The notes: a model not told the origin generated them from the sequence alone. A stretch of DNA of 64,000 nt from Rathayibacter sp. VKM Ac-2804 (GCF_009866655.1 NZ_CP047420.1:682001-746000), one strand, 5' to 3'; numbered from the stretch's first letter, positions 1-8,202 are shown. Program-made: numbers and translations.

Positions 1-134
1 TGCTCAGCCCGCACACCGCCGCGCTGAACGCGGCCGAGGACCGCCTCATCGCCGAGCTCTTCGCCCGCAACGCCACCCGCTTCCTCGACGGCGAGGAGCT
101 GATCAACCGGGTCGACACGGTCGAGTTCTACTGA
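1..134 (+). CDS. D-2-hydroxyacid dehydrogenase family protein, C-terminal end only (partial)
   Basis: The reading frame open at the left edge ends with TGA at 132-134 and gives about 43 residues containing SPHTAAL, FLDGEE and LINRVD. The SPHTAA stretch resembles the catalytic-histidine loop of NAD-dependent D-isomer-specific 2-hydroxyacid dehydrogenases, and an amphipathic helix followed by 'FLDGEELINRVD' is the usual C-terminus of that family (phosphoglycerate, glyoxylate/hydroxypyruvate reductases). The start lies outside the window, so substrate cannot be judged. The assignment to family is by pattern recognition of a short tail. Confidence 0.7.
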   Translation, partial: LSPHTAALNAAEDRLIAELFARNATRFLDGEELINRVDTVEFY

Positions 135-260
135 GGCCGGCTCCCGCGAAGCCCCGCGGGAGCCCTCCGAGCCCCCTCCACAGCCGCCGATCCGGGGCGA
201 ATGCCCGCTCAGACACCGGTTCTGCGCTCGCGCGTGCCTCCGACGGCCTACCGTTGCACT

Positions 261-2111
261 ATGGCGTCCACCGATACACCCGAACCCGCCCCCCAGGCCG
301 ACGGCGCGACCGCGCCCGCCGCCGACAGCACCGCCCCGGCCGCGCCGGCAGACGAGACCGCCCCCTCGCTGGTCTTCTCGGACCTGGGTCTCAGCGACCC
401 CGTCCTCAAGGCCCTCAAGGAGGTCGGCTACGAGACGCCCTCCGCGATCCAGGCGGCGACGATCCCCTCCCTCCTGTCCGGCCGCGACGTCCTCGGCGTC
501 GCGCAGACCGGCACCGGCAAGACCGCGGCGTTCGCGCTGCCGATCCTCTCCCGCCTCGACGTCTCGCAGAAGACCCCTCAGGCGCTCGTCCTCGCGCCCA
601 CGCGCGAGCTCGCGCTGCAGGTCTGCGAGGCGTTCGAGCGCTACGCGTCCGGCCTGCGCGGCGTGCACGTCCTCCCCGTCTACGGCGGTCAGGGCTACGG
701 CACCCAGCTGTCCGCGCTGCGTCGCGGCGTCCACGTCGTCGTCGGCACCCCCGGCCGCATCATGGACCACCTCGAGAAGGGCACGCTCGACCTCACGCAC
801 CTGAAGTACCTGGTGCTCGACGAGGCCGACGAGATGCTCAAGATGGGCTTCGCCGAGGACGTCGAGACGATCCTCGCCGACACTCCGGTCGAGAAGCAGA
901 TCGCCCTGTTCTCGGCGACCATGCCGTCGCAGATCCGCCGCATCTCGCAGAAGTACCTGAAGGACCCGGAGGAGATCACGGTCAAGGCCAAGACCACGAC
1001 CTCCGCGAACACCACCCAGCGCTACCTGATGGTGTCGTACCCGCAGAAGGTCGATGCGCTGACCCGCATCCTCGAGGTCGAGAACTTCGAGGGCATGATC
1101 GTCTTCGTCCGCACCAAGAGCGAGACGGAGACCCTCGCCGAGAAGCTGCGCGCCCGCGGCTACACGGCCGCCGCGATCAGCGGCGACGTCGCCCAGGCCC
1201 AGCGCGAGCGCACCGTCGAGCAGCTGAAGTCGGGCAAGCTCGACATCCTCGTCGCGACCGACGTCGCGGCCCGCGGTCTCGACGTCGACCGGATCAGCCA
1301 CGTCGTCAACTACGACATCCCGATCGACACCGAGTCGTACGTGCACCGCATCGGCCGCACAGGCCGGGCCGGTCGCAGCGGTGCTGCGATCAGCTTCGTG
1401 ACCCCGCGCGAGCGCCGCCTGCTCTCCGCCATCGAGAAGGCGACCCGTCAGCCGCTGACCGAGATGCGCCTCCCGAGCGTCGAGGACGTCAACGTCACGC
1501 GCCTCTCCCGCTTCGACGACGCCATCACCACGGCGCTGGCCGACCGCGAGCGGCTCGACCGGTTCCGCGACATCATCGGCCACTACGTCGAGCACCACGA
1601 CGTGGTCGAGTCGGACGTGGCCGCCGCGCTGGCGATCGTCGCCCAGGGCGACGAGCCGCTGCTGCTCTCGCCCGACGACCCCCGCTTCCGCCGCGAGGAC
1701 AGCCGGGGCGACCGCCCCGAGCGCTCCGACCGGTCCTCGTACGACAACGACCGCGAGCGTCCCGAGCGCCGCCAGCGCTCGTCGAACAGCAACCTCGCGT
1801 CGTACCGGATCGAGGTGGGCCGCCGTCAGCGCGTCGAGCCCCGCCAGATCGTCGGCGCGCTCGCGAACGAGGGCGGCCTCAACCGCGGCGACTTCGGGCA
1901 CATCGACATCCGCCCGGACTTCTCGATCGTGGAGCTGCCGGCCGACCTGCCCCAGGACGTGCTCGACCGCCTCGCCGGCACCCGCATCAGCGGCCAGCTG
2001 ATCGAGCTCAAGCCCGACCGCCGCCCCAGCCGCGCCGGCGCCGACCGCGGCGGCCGTCCCTCGGGCCCGTCCCGCTCCACCGACCGCCCGGAGCGCAAGC
2101 CCCGCTACTGA
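261..2111 (+). CDS. deaD: DEAD-box ATP-dependent RNA helicase, DeaD/CsdA type
   Basis: ATP-dependent RNA unwinding, expected to act in ribosome assembly and mRNA turnover in the cytoplasm. All helicase motifs are visible: Q motif region after LVFSDLGL, motif I AQTGTGKT (residues 81-88), PTRELA, TPGR, DEAD (about 187-190), SAT and HRIGRTGRAG. A basic, Asp/Arg-rich linker is followed by a DbpA/CsdA-type RNA-binding domain (SYRIEVGRRQR...IDIRPDFSIVELP) and a short basic tail. The 616-residue length fits DeaD. An ATG in frame at 201 exists, but ATG 261 is preferred: a TACCGT -10-like element at 249-254 sits 6 nt before it, the normal arrangement for a leaderless actinobacterial mRNA, and the extra 20 residues look non-coding. 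Followed by palindromic repeat R1. Confidence 0.93.
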   Translation: MASTDTPEPAPQADGATAPAADSTAPAAPADETAPSLVFSDLGLSDPVLKALKEVGYETPSAIQAATIPSLLSGRDVLGVAQTGTGKTAAFALPILSRLDVSQKTPQALVLAPTRELALQVCEAFERYASGLRGVHVLPVYGGQGYGTQLSALRRGVHVVVGTPGRIMDHLEKGTLDLTHLKYLVLDEADEMLKMGFAEDVETILADTPVEKQIALFSATMPSQIRRISQKYLKDPEEITVKAKTTTSANTTQRYLMVSYPQKVDALTRILEVENFEGMIVFVRTKSETETLAEKLRARGYTAAAISGDVAQAQRERTVEQLKSGKLDILVATDVAARGLDVDRISHVVNYDIPIDTESYVHRIGRTGRAGRSGAAISFVTPRERRLLSAIEKATRQPLTEMRLPSVEDVNVTRLSRFDDAITTALADRERLDRFRDIIGHYVEHHDVVESDVAAALAIVAQGDEPLLLSPDDPRFRREDSRGDRPERSDRSSYDNDRERPERRQRSSNSNLASYRIEVGRRQRVEPRQIVGALANEGGLNRGDFGHIDIRPDFSIVELPADLPQDVLDRLAGTRISGQLIELKPDRRPSRAGADRGGRPSGPSRSTDRPERKPRY

Positions 2112-2126
2112 GCCGTCCTCTCCCCT

Positions 2127-2195
2127 CCTCCGCGAGATGCCACTTGTGCACGCGACACGCCGTGAAAGGCGTGTACAAGTGGCATCTCGCGGAGG
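2127..2195. repeat. Palindromic repeat R1 (family of five)
   Basis: Perfect 21-bp inverted arms (core CGCGAGATGCCACTTGT at the left and its exact complement at the right) enclose an inner hairpin ACACGCC-gtgaaa-GGCGTGT. It lies between the 3' ends of the convergent deaD and DUF2283 genes, so it could also act as a bidirectional terminator, although no T-run follows on either strand. Related copies are at 2473, 5779, 18252 and 19419. Confidence 0.9.
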
Positions 2196-2223
2196 TGGTT
2201 AACCGGGGCGCAGAGCGCAGGCG

Positions 2224-2448
2224 TCAGAGGATGTCGGCGTCGGCCAGGGCCTCGGGGCGCAGCAGCTTCCGCGCACCGAGGATCTCAACGCCGATGAGGT
2301 GACCGGCGGCGTCGAAGTCGAGGATGATCTCGCCGAACCCGTGCGGGTCGGCGATGTCGCACACCTGCTCGACGGACTCGCCGGGTTCGGGCTCACGCCC
2401 GACGGGCAGGTAGGCGGCGTTCGCACTCGGGTCGTATCGGATCCTCAT
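2224..2448 (-). CDS. DUF2283 domain-containing protein
   Basis: A 74-residue protein starting MRIRYDPSANAAYLPV and containing IILDFDAAGHLIGVEIL. This is the DUF2283 pattern: an N-terminal 'YDP.ADA.Y' strand and a C-terminal 'LDFD..G.L.GIEI' strand. The function of the family is unknown. It is a single gene flanked on both sides by copies of the palindromic repeat (R1 downstream, R2 upstream). ATG is at 2446-2448 and the stop at 2224-2226. Confidence 0.8.
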   Translation of the reverse strand: MRIRYDPSANAAYLPVGREPEPGESVEQVCDIADPHGFGEIILDFDAAGHLIGVEILGARKLLRPEALADADIL

Positions 2449-2472
2449 GACGCACCACCGTGCCCGCTCTTC

Positions 2473-2535
2473 CCGCGAGATGCCACTTGTGCACGCGTTC
2501 TGTGGCGTGTCGTGTACGCAAGTGGCATCTCGCGG
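2473..2535. repeat. Palindromic repeat R2
   Basis: Perfect 17-bp arms CCGCGAGATGCCACTTG / CAAGTGGCATCTCGCGG around a 29-nt centre that contains the family's GGCGTGTCGTG core. It sits between the 5' side of the DUF2283 gene and the 3' end of metI, and may serve as a 3' hairpin of the met operon. Confidence 0.88.
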
Positions 2536-2555
2536 AGAGGGAGGGGACGCGCGGG

Positions 2556-3215
2556 TCAGCGGCGGAGGACGCGGCGGGCCAGGACGTTGCCGAGCAGCTG
2601 GACCAGCTGGACGATGACGATGATGACGAGGACGGCCGCCCAGGTGACGACCGGCTCGAACTGGCGGTAGCCGTACTGGATCGCGAAGGTGCCGAGGCCG
2701 CCGGCGCCGATGTAGCCGGCGACCGCCGACATGTCGATGATCGCGACGAAGACGAAGGTGTAGCCGAGGATCAGCGGTCCGAGCGCCTCGGGCAGCAGGA
2801 CCGTGCGCACGATCCGGAAGCGGCTCGCTCCGACCGAGCGCGCGGCCTCGATCACGCCGGGCTGCACGGTCAGCAGGTTCTGCTCGACGATGCGGCCGAT
2901 GCCGAAGGCGGCGGCGAGCGAGAGCGAGAAGATGATCGCGTCGGTGCCGATGCCGGAGCCGACCACGAGGCGGGCCAGCGGCTGGGCGGCGGCGATGAAG
3001 ATGATGAACGGGATCGGCCGGAAGATGTTGACGATCACGTTCAGCAGACCGAAGACGACCCGGTTGGCGTAGAGCGCCCCCGCGCGGGTGACGGCCAGGC
3101 CGAGCCCGATCAGCAGGCCGCCGAGACCGCCGAAGAGCAGGCTGAACGCCACGATGTAGAGGGTCTGCCCGGTCGCCTCGGCGAGCTTGGGCAGCAGCGG
3201 GACGAGCTCGTTCAT
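2556..3215 (-). CDS. metI: Methionine ABC transporter permease
   Basis: Integral membrane permease of the D/L-methionine importer (MetNIQ, methionine uptake transporter family). 219 residues with about five hydrophobic segments and the EAA-type coupling loop (EAARSVGASRFRIVRTVLLPEALGPLI), typical of MetI. The ATG at 3213-3215 overlaps the stop of metN by 4 bp (ATGA), so the two are translationally coupled. Last gene of the metQ-metN-metI operon; a palindromic repeat follows 20 bp downstream. Confidence 0.93.
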   Translation of the reverse strand: MNELVPLLPKLAEATGQTLYIVAFSLLFGGLGGLLIGLGLAVTRAGALYANRVVFGLLNVIVNIFRPIPFIIFIAAAQPLARLVVGSGIGTDAIIFSLSLAAAFGIGRIVEQNLLTVQPGVIEAARSVGASRFRIVRTVLLPEALGPLILGYTFVFVAIIDMSAVAGYIGAGGLGTFAIQYGYRQFEPVVTWAAVLVIIVIVQLVQLLGNVLARRVLRR

Positions 3216-4243
3216 CGGGGCACCTCCGTGAGGGCGACGCGGGCGCCGAGGCGGGCCAGCAGGGGGTCGATCACGTCGTCGGAGGAGTCGAGCGCGACGG
3301 TCAGGTGGCCGAAGGCGCGGCCGCGGACATCGGTGATGCCGCCGTAGACGAGCTCGAGCGGGACGCCGGCCTGCGCGATCTCGGCGAAGACCTCGCCCTG
3401 CGAGGCGGAGCCGTCGGAGAAGGACAGCGTGACGAGGCGGCCTGCGTGGCGCGCGCGCAGCACCGCCGCCTCCTCCCGCGAGGGCACCGTGCGCACGACC
3501 GTGGAGACGAAGCGGCGGGTGACCGGCTCCCGCGGGGCCGAGAACACGTCGAAGACGGGGCCGCGCTCGACGATGCGGCCCGCCTCCATCACGGCGACCT
3601 TCGTCGCGAGCTGCTGCACCACGTCCATCTCGTGCGTGATGACGACGATGGTGACGCCGAGCTCCTCGTTGATCCGGCGCAGGAGGGCGAGCACCTCGCC
3701 GGTGGTGTCCGGGTCGAGGGCGCTGGTGGCCTCGTCGGCGAGGAGGATGCGCGGCGAGGCGGCGAGGGCGCGGGCGATGCCGACGCGCTGCTTCTGGCCG
3801 CCGGAGAGCTGCTCCGGGTGGCTGCGGGCCTTGTCCGAGAGTCCGACGAAGCGGAGCATCTCGTCGACGCGGGCGCGCAGCTCGGTCCGCGGCGTGCCGG
3901 CGACCTGCAGCGGATAGGCGACGTTCTGCTCGACCGTCTTCGAGCCGAAGAGGTTGAACTGCTGGAAGATCATGCCGATTCTGAGCCGCAGCCGGCGGAG
4001 CTCGCGCTCGGGCAGCCCGACGATCTCGCGGCCGTCGATCTCGATGCTGCCGCCGGTGGCGGGCTCGAGCGCGTTGATCAGGCGCGCGAGCGTGCTCTTG
4101 CCGGCTCCGGAGTAGCCGATCACGCCGTAGACGTCGCCGGCCTCGATGTCGAGGCTGACGCCGTCCACGGCGGTCAGGGCGGTCGCGCCGCGCGCGAGCG
4201 GCGGGTAGACCTTGCTCACGTCGGCGAGGCGGATGAGCGGCAC
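3212..4243 (-). CDS. metN: Methionine ABC transporter ATP-binding protein
   Basis: ATPase of the methionine importer. Walker A GYSGAGKST, signature LSGGQKQR, Walker B ILLADEATSALD and H-loop VITHEMD are present. The C-terminal ~75 residues (LVTLSFSDGSASQGEVFAEI... to LTEVPR) form the NIL regulatory domain that binds methionine in MetN proteins. I chose the GTG at 4243 because GAAGGA lies five bases upstream. A GTG 30 bp further up (4273) has no ribosome site and would add ten Ser/Pro-rich residues. It overlaps metI by 4 bp and lies 66 bp after metQ. Confidence 0.93.
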   Translation of the reverse strand: MPLIRLADVSKVYPPLARGATALTAVDGVSLDIEAGDVYGVIGYSGAGKSTLARLINALEPATGGSIEIDGREIVGLPERELRRLRLRIGMIFQQFNLFGSKTVEQNVAYPLQVAGTPRTELRARVDEMLRFVGLSDKARSHPEQLSGGQKQRVGIARALAASPRILLADEATSALDPDTTGEVLALLRRINEELGVTIVVITHEMDVVQQLATKVAVMEAGRIVERGPVFDVFSAPREPVTRRFVSTVVRTVPSREEAAVLRARHAGRLVTLSFSDGSASQGEVFAEIAQAGVPLELVYGGITDVRGRAFGHLTVALDSSDDVIDPLLARLGARVALTEVPR

Positions 4244-4309
4244 GGCGCTTCCTTCACTGCTGGGATCGGGCACTGCTGGGCCGCGGGATCGCGGCGGGGG
4301 CGGGGCGGG

Positions 4310-5191
4310 TCAGCCCTGGGCGGCGGTGTCGGCCTCGACGGTGGCGAGGGTCGACTGCAGCTCGGCGGCGGGGGTCGTCGCGAAGACGGCCGTGCCGCCC
4401 GACTGCTCGGACACTCCGTCGAGCACGTCCTGCGAGGTCTGGTAGACCTCGACGAGCTTCAGGTACGTCTCGTTCTCGGCGTCGTCGGCCCGGGCGGCGA
4501 ACACGTTGACGTAGGGCACCGCGCTCGGGTCGCTCGGGTCGTCCTGGGCGATCGCGTCGGAGGCCTCGAGGCCCGCGCCCTCGATGTAGTCGTTGTTGAT
4601 GATCGCCGCGGCGACGTCGGGGAGCGAGGTCGGGACGAGCGCCGCGTCGAGCGCGGTGACGGTCACCTTCGAGGCGCCGGTGTCGATGTCGTCGAGGTCG
4701 GAGAAGGCGCTGCCGCCGTCCTTCAGCTCGATCAGGCCGGCCGACTGGAGCACGAGGAGGGCGCGGGCCTGGTTGCTCGTGTCGTTCGGGACGGCGACGC
4801 TGTCGCCCTCGGGGATGTCCTCGACGCTGTCGTACTGCGTCGAGTAGAGGCCGAGCGGGTAGATCGCGGTCGCGCCGATCGGCACGAGGTCCGCGTCGGC
4901 GGAGGTGTTGTACTGCGCCAGGTAGACCAGGTGCTGGAACTGGTTGAGGTCGATCTCGCCCTCGGTCAGCGCGGGGTTGAGCTGGTTGTAGTCGGTGAAG
5001 TCGACGATCTCGACGTCGATGCCGGCGTCCTCCGCGGCCTGCTCGTAGGTCGCCCAGTAGGGGTCGCTCGCGCCGACCACGCCGATGCGGACGGTGTCGT
5101 CGCCCTCACCGCCGGCGGCCGAGCAGCCGGCGAGGAAGAGGGCGGAGGCGGTGATCGCGGTGGTCGCGAGGAGCGTGCGGCGCAGGGACAT
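4310..5191 (-). CDS. metQ: Methionine-binding lipoprotein (NlpA family)
   Basis: Substrate-binding lipoprotein that delivers methionine to MetNI on the outer face of the membrane. Signal peptide MSLRRTLLATTAITASALFL ends in lipobox LAGC, followed by the NlpA/MetQ fold (VRIGVVGASDPYWA, FTDYNQLNPALTEGEIDLNQFQH, ADADLVPIGATAIYPLGLYS). The start at 5191 is set by GGAAGG 9 nt upstream; the frame is open for a further 41 residues that look non-coding. It is the first gene of the operon. The 200-bp leader is GC-rich and has a perfect 8-bp stem hairpin at 5262-5280 (GCGACCGG-CCT-CCGGTCGC on the plus strand). I could not match it to a SAM riboswitch. Confidence 0.93.
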   Translation of the reverse strand: MSLRRTLLATTAITASALFLAGCSAAGGEGDDTVRIGVVGASDPYWATYEQAAEDAGIDVEIVDFTDYNQLNPALTEGEIDLNQFQHLVYLAQYNTSADADLVPIGATAIYPLGLYSTQYDSVEDIPEGDSVAVPNDTSNQARALLVLQSAGLIELKDGGSAFSDLDDIDTGASKVTVTALDAALVPTSLPDVAAAIINNDYIEGAGLEASDAIAQDDPSDPSAVPYVNVFAARADDAENETYLKLVEVYQTSQDVLDGVSEQSGGTAVFATTPAAELQSTLATVEADTAAQG

Positions 5192-5396
5192 GCGGTGGAT
5201 CCTTCCGTGGAGAGGATCCGGGCGGCGTCCACGCCGGGCGGTGCTGGTCACCGCCGGCGCTGCGACCGGCCTCCGGTCGCTCGACGCCGCGACTGCGCGG
5301 ATCCCGGGGACCACCGTACGCAGGGCGACGCCGGGCGCGCGAAACGTGCCCGTAACACGGCGACTTCCGCGCGGGAGGGTGAGCTGGGGAGGAGGG
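5192..5396 (-). promoter_or_regulatory. metQ leader region with hairpin
   Basis: No gene is visible in this 205-bp gap upstream of metQ. On the minus strand it contains a TACGGT -10-like element near 5315-5320 and, downstream of it, the perfect 8-bp hairpin at 5262-5280. Methionine genes in actinobacteria are often under S-adenosylmethionine riboswitches, but the conserved core of SAM-I or SAM-IV is not recognisable here, so a function is not assigned. Confidence 0.35.
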
Positions 5397-5714
5397 TCAG
5401 CCCGCGAGGGCCTGGTCGCCCGACTCCGCCGCGAGGGCCTCGTGCTTGGCCAGGCGCGCGGCGATCGCGTCGCGCTCGGCCCGGAGCGAGGCGATGGTCG
5501 GCTGGTCCAGACGCGGGTCGGCCAGATCGGCGAACGGGCTCGAGGTGCCGGTGCGGGCCGAGACGAGCGCCGAGTAGGCCTTCGTCGCGGAGCGGAGCTC
5601 GGACGCGGCGCGCGCGACCTTGCTCGGCTTCGCCGACTTGTCGCCGACGAGGGCGGCGTGCTTGTCGAGGGCGGCTACCAGCGCGCGGTGGGCCGCGTCA
5701 ATCTTCTTGCTCAT
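5397..5714 (-). CDS. Hypothetical protein, 105 aa, helical
   Basis: MSKKIDAAHRALVAALDKHAA... ; rich in Ala, Lys, Arg and predicted to be almost entirely alpha-helical, with heptad-like spacing, no signal peptide and no membrane segment. I do not recognise a family. The ATG at 5712-5714 has a CATACT -10-like hexamer 6-8 nt upstream, which suggests a leaderless transcript. An upstream extension in frame would run through palindromic repeat R3 and is rejected. Single gene between the met operon and R3. Confidence 0.65.
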   Translation of the reverse strand: MSKKIDAAHRALVAALDKHAALVGDKSAKPSKVARAASELRSATKAYSALVSARTGTSSPFADLADPRLDQPTIASLRAERDAIAARLAKHEALAAESGDQALAG

Positions 5715-5778
5715 CCCCGAAGTATGGCGCAGGATCGCCTCACGAGGCGAAACCCCCGGGGCGCCCGGCTGACCCCTC

Positions 5779-5841
5779 CCGCGAGATGCCTCTTGTGCAC
5801 GGATCCCGCGGCGTGTCGTGCTCATGAGTGGCATCTCGCGG
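5779..5841. repeat. Palindromic repeat R3 (degenerate)
   Basis: Arms CCGCGAGATGCC / GGCATCTCGCGG are perfect over 12 bp. The inner part of the arms has diverged (TCTTG against ATGAG), while the GCGGCGTGTCGTG core is kept. It lies between the 3' end of the 5864 gene and the 5' side of the 5397 gene. Confidence 0.85.
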
Positions 5842-5863
5842 AGCGGGACGGGGCGCGCGGGCG

Positions 5864-6502
5864 TCAGAGGACCGGGGTGAGGGTCCAGCTGCCGTCGGTG
5901 CGGATCGCGACCACGCCGGGCAGGGTGGCGTCGACGACGCGGGCGAAGGCGGTGGTGTCGCCGAAGGTCTGCCGGGTGCCGGCGGTGCCGAGGACGCGGC
6001 CGGAGAGCGAGTCCTCGCTGCTCGCCGGGCCGTAGGCGACGTCGAGGCTGTCGACCTCGTCCGAGAAGGCGAGCACCGCGGATCCGCTGCCCGACTGCTC
6101 ACCGGAGACCTCGGGCAGGTCGTTCCAGCTCCGCAGGGTGAGCGTCCAGTGGCCGGCGGCCTGCACGAGCAGTGACTGGTCGACGGCGTCGGTCGCGACG
6201 GTCTCGAGGAGCCACGCCGACTCGGTCCCCGCCGCGGCCTCGCCCACCGGGGTGCTGCGCCCGGGCGCCGACACGGTGACGCTCCCGGAGCAGGCCGAGC
6301 AGTCGAGCGCGACGACGACCGCGAAGTCGCCCTGCCGCTGGTAGGAGACGTCGACGGTCCCCGCGGCCGAGACGCTCGCCGAGGTGCCGTCCGCCACACC
6401 ACCGGCACCGACCGCCGCCGGCCCGGACTCCGCCTCGACGCAGCCGCCCAGCAGCAGCGCGACGACCGCGACGGCCGCCGCAGAACTCCCTCGCCGGCGC
6501 AT
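5864..6502 (-). CDS. Putative lipoprotein of unknown function, 212 aa
   Basis: Starts MRRRGSSAAAVAVVALLLGGC, a signal peptide with lipobox LGGC, so the mature protein should be anchored to the outer face of the membrane. The rest is Ser/Thr/Val rich and strand-like, with the paired cysteines CSACSG in the first third. The C-terminal part (LGTAGTRQTFGDTTAFARVVDATLPGVVAI...SWTLTPVL) resembles no family I know. Two internal segments end in W-T-L (HWTLTLRSW and SWTLTPVL). ATG 6502 is chosen because it begins the signal peptide. No partner genes are obvious. Confidence 0.65.
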   Translation of the reverse strand: MRRRGSSAAAVAVVALLLGGCVEAESGPAAVGAGGVADGTSASVSAAGTVDVSYQRQGDFAVVVALDCSACSGSVTVSAPGRSTPVGEAAAGTESAWLLETVATDAVDQSLLVQAAGHWTLTLRSWNDLPEVSGEQSGSGSAVLAFSDEVDSLDVAYGPASSEDSLSGRVLGTAGTRQTFGDTTAFARVVDATLPGVVAIRTDGSWTLTPVL

Positions 6503-6610
6503 CGCCCCAGCCTGGCACTCCGTGCCCTGTCGAGGCCCTGCACTCTTCCGGAACCGTCGACACTCTGCTCGCACATCGTGCGAGAGAAGGAAGAGCGCGG
6601 AGTATCACTC

Positions 6611-6637
6611 GATTTCCCAGCAGCCTGCTGGGAAATC
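6611..6637. promoter_or_regulatory. Perfect 13-bp inverted repeat (operator or terminator)
   Basis: GATTTCCCAGCAG and its exact complement are separated by one base. It lies 34 bp past the stop of the Gfo/Idh/MocA gene and about 110 bp upstream of the lipoprotein gene at 6502, both on the minus strand. It could be the terminator of the first or an operator of the second. No T-run follows, and the high symmetry with almost no loop favours a protein-binding site. Confidence 0.5.
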
Positions 6638-6671
6638 TCCTCCGCGGTGGCGGGCGCGGTGCCGCGCGGCG

Positions 6672-7859
6672 TCAGACCGGGCCGGTGCCGCGCTGGACGG
6701 GGGTGGACTCCGAGCGGTTCGCGGCGCTCGTCGAGACGGCGGCGAGGACGCGCTGGACCTCGAGGGCGTCGGCGAAGGTGGGGGTGGCGGGGGTGCCGGC
6801 CGCGATCGCCTCGACGAGGTCGACGACCTGGTGGGTGAAGAGGTGCTCGTAGCCGATGCCGTGGCCGGTGGGCCACCAGGCCGACATGTAGGGGTGCGCG
6901 GGCTCGGTGACCTGGATGGTGCGGAAGCCCTGGGCGTCCTCGGGGTCGCGGCCGTCGTAGTACTCGAGCTCGTTCATCCGCTCGAAGTCGAAGGCGATGC
7001 TGCCGGTCTCGCCGTTGATCTCGATCCGGTTGGCGTTCTTGCGGCCGGTGGCGACGCGGGTCGCCTCGAAGACGCCGAGGGCGCCGCCCGCGAAGGAGGC
7101 GGTGAAGGCGGCGGCGTCGTCGACGGTGACCGGTCCGCGCTCGGCGCCCTCCTCCGCGCGACCGCCGAGGCCCGACTGCGAGGAGAGCACGGGGCGCTCG
7201 GTGGTGAAGGTGCGCAGGACGGCCGAGACGGAGGTGATCGGCGTGCCGGTCAGCCACTGCGCGCTGTCGATGATGTGCGCGCCGATGTCGCCGAGCGCAC
7301 CCGAGCCGGCCTTCGCGGCGTCCAGGCGCCAGGTCAGCGGGGCCTCGGAGTCGCTGAGCCAGTCCTGCAGGTACTGGGCCCGGACGTGGCGGATCGCGCC
7401 GAGCCGGCCCTCGTCGAGGAAGCGCTTGGCCAGCGCCAGTGCGGGGGTGCGGCGGTAGCTGAAGCCGCACATCGCGACGCGGCCCGACGCGGCGGCCGCG
7501 GCGACCATCCGCTCGGCCTCCTCGACGGAGTTGGCGAGCGGCTTCTCGCAGAGCACGTGCTTGCCGGCCTCGAGGGCGGCGATCGCGATCTCGGCGTGGG
7601 TGTCGCCGGGGGTGCAGACGTCGACGAGGTCGATGTCGTCGCGGGCGATCACCGCGCGCCAGTCCGTCGACGACTCGCCCCAGCCCAGGGTCTCGGCGCG
7701 CTCGGCGGTCCGCTGCGGGTCGGTGCCCACCAGCACGGCCAACTCGGGCCGCAGCGGCAGCGGGAAGAAGCGGGGGGCGGTGCGCCAGGCGTGCGAGTGG
7801 GTGCGGCCCATGAAGGCGGTCCCCACCATCGCGACGCGCAGGGCTCGGTCGTTCGACAT
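6672..7859 (-). CDS. Gfo/Idh/MocA family oxidoreductase
   Basis: NAD(P)-dependent sugar or cyclitol dehydrogenase. N-terminal Rossmann domain (VAMVGTAFMGRTHSHAW), the EKPLANS motif with the conserved lysine of the family, then a C-terminal alpha/beta substrate domain containing DIGAHIIDSAQW with the usual Asp and His. 395 residues, normal for the family. The start ATG is at 7857-7859. It is divergent from the sugar ABC importer across a 343-bp shared regulatory region and so probably acts on the imported sugar or its derivative. Substrate cannot be read from sequence. Confidence 0.88.
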   Translation of the reverse strand: MSNDRALRVAMVGTAFMGRTHSHAWRTAPRFFPLPLRPELAVLVGTDPQRTAERAETLGWGESSTDWRAVIARDDIDLVDVCTPGDTHAEIAIAALEAGKHVLCEKPLANSVEEAERMVAAAAASGRVAMCGFSYRRTPALALAKRFLDEGRLGAIRHVRAQYLQDWLSDSEAPLTWRLDAAKAGSGALGDIGAHIIDSAQWLTGTPITSVSAVLRTFTTERPVLSSQSGLGGRAEEGAERGPVTVDDAAAFTASFAGGALGVFEATRVATGRKNANRIEINGETGSIAFDFERMNELEYYDGRDPEDAQGFRTIQVTEPAHPYMSAWWPTGHGIGYEHLFTHQVVDLVEAIAAGTPATPTFADALEVQRVLAAVSTSAANRSESTPVQRGTGPV

Positions 7860-8004
7860 CGTCGTCCTTTCGTCGGCGGGTCGACCCTCCCACGCCCGCG
7901 CTCGACTTGGCCAGCTCTTTCTGCTGGGCGGGAAGCCGGCCCGAGCGGGTGCGCCGGCCCGGAGGTCACGATCGGGTCGCGGCCCGACGGCGATTCATAG
8001 GCTC

Positions 8005-8016
8005 GGAGAGCGCTCC
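8005..8016. promoter_or_regulatory. LacI-like operator motif GGAGAGCGCTCC
   Basis: In the divergent region between the dehydrogenase and the ABC importer. The centre GAGCGCTC is palindromic, as in LacI-family operators of actinobacteria. It lies just upstream of a minus-strand TATGAA -10-like hexamer, so it could control the dehydrogenase. No LacI gene is in the window; this is inference from motif shape. Confidence 0.3.
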
Positions 8017-8166
8017 ATCACGAGACGTCGTGTCCCGAAACCGCCGGAGAAACGCCGCCAGATGTCGCGTAAACCCGCGGATCCCCGGGCTGGCGCGGAT
8101 GACGGAAGCGTTTCGACGCGCTGGACGAGTGCCCGGATCTCCTTCGAAACGACTCAGAACTTTTGG

Positions 8167-8195
8167 TTGACCCGCGACTTAAGTCGCTGTAGCTT
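8167..8195 (+). promoter_or_regulatory. Promoter of the sugar ABC importer with a palindromic operator in the spacer
   Basis: -35 TTGACC (8167-8172) and -10 TAGCTT (8190-8195) are separated by exactly 17 bp, with the ATG of the first gene 8 bp downstream (leaderless or nearly so). The spacer holds the perfect 14-bp palindrome GCGACTTAAGTCGC (8174-8187), placed so that a bound repressor would block RNA polymerase. The rest of the 343-bp intergenic region has no gene. Confidence 0.65.
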
Positions 8196-8202
8196 CGTCC
8201 GC

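Noticed and set aside
5192..5396. SAM riboswitch upstream of metQ
   Set aside because: The leader has hairpins but not the conserved SAM-I or SAM-IV core sequences, so I list only a structured leader.
5740..7893. 717-codon minus-strand frame covering the dehydrogenase and lipoprotein loci
   Set aside because: Different frame from the real genes; Arg/Pro/His-rich and without domains.
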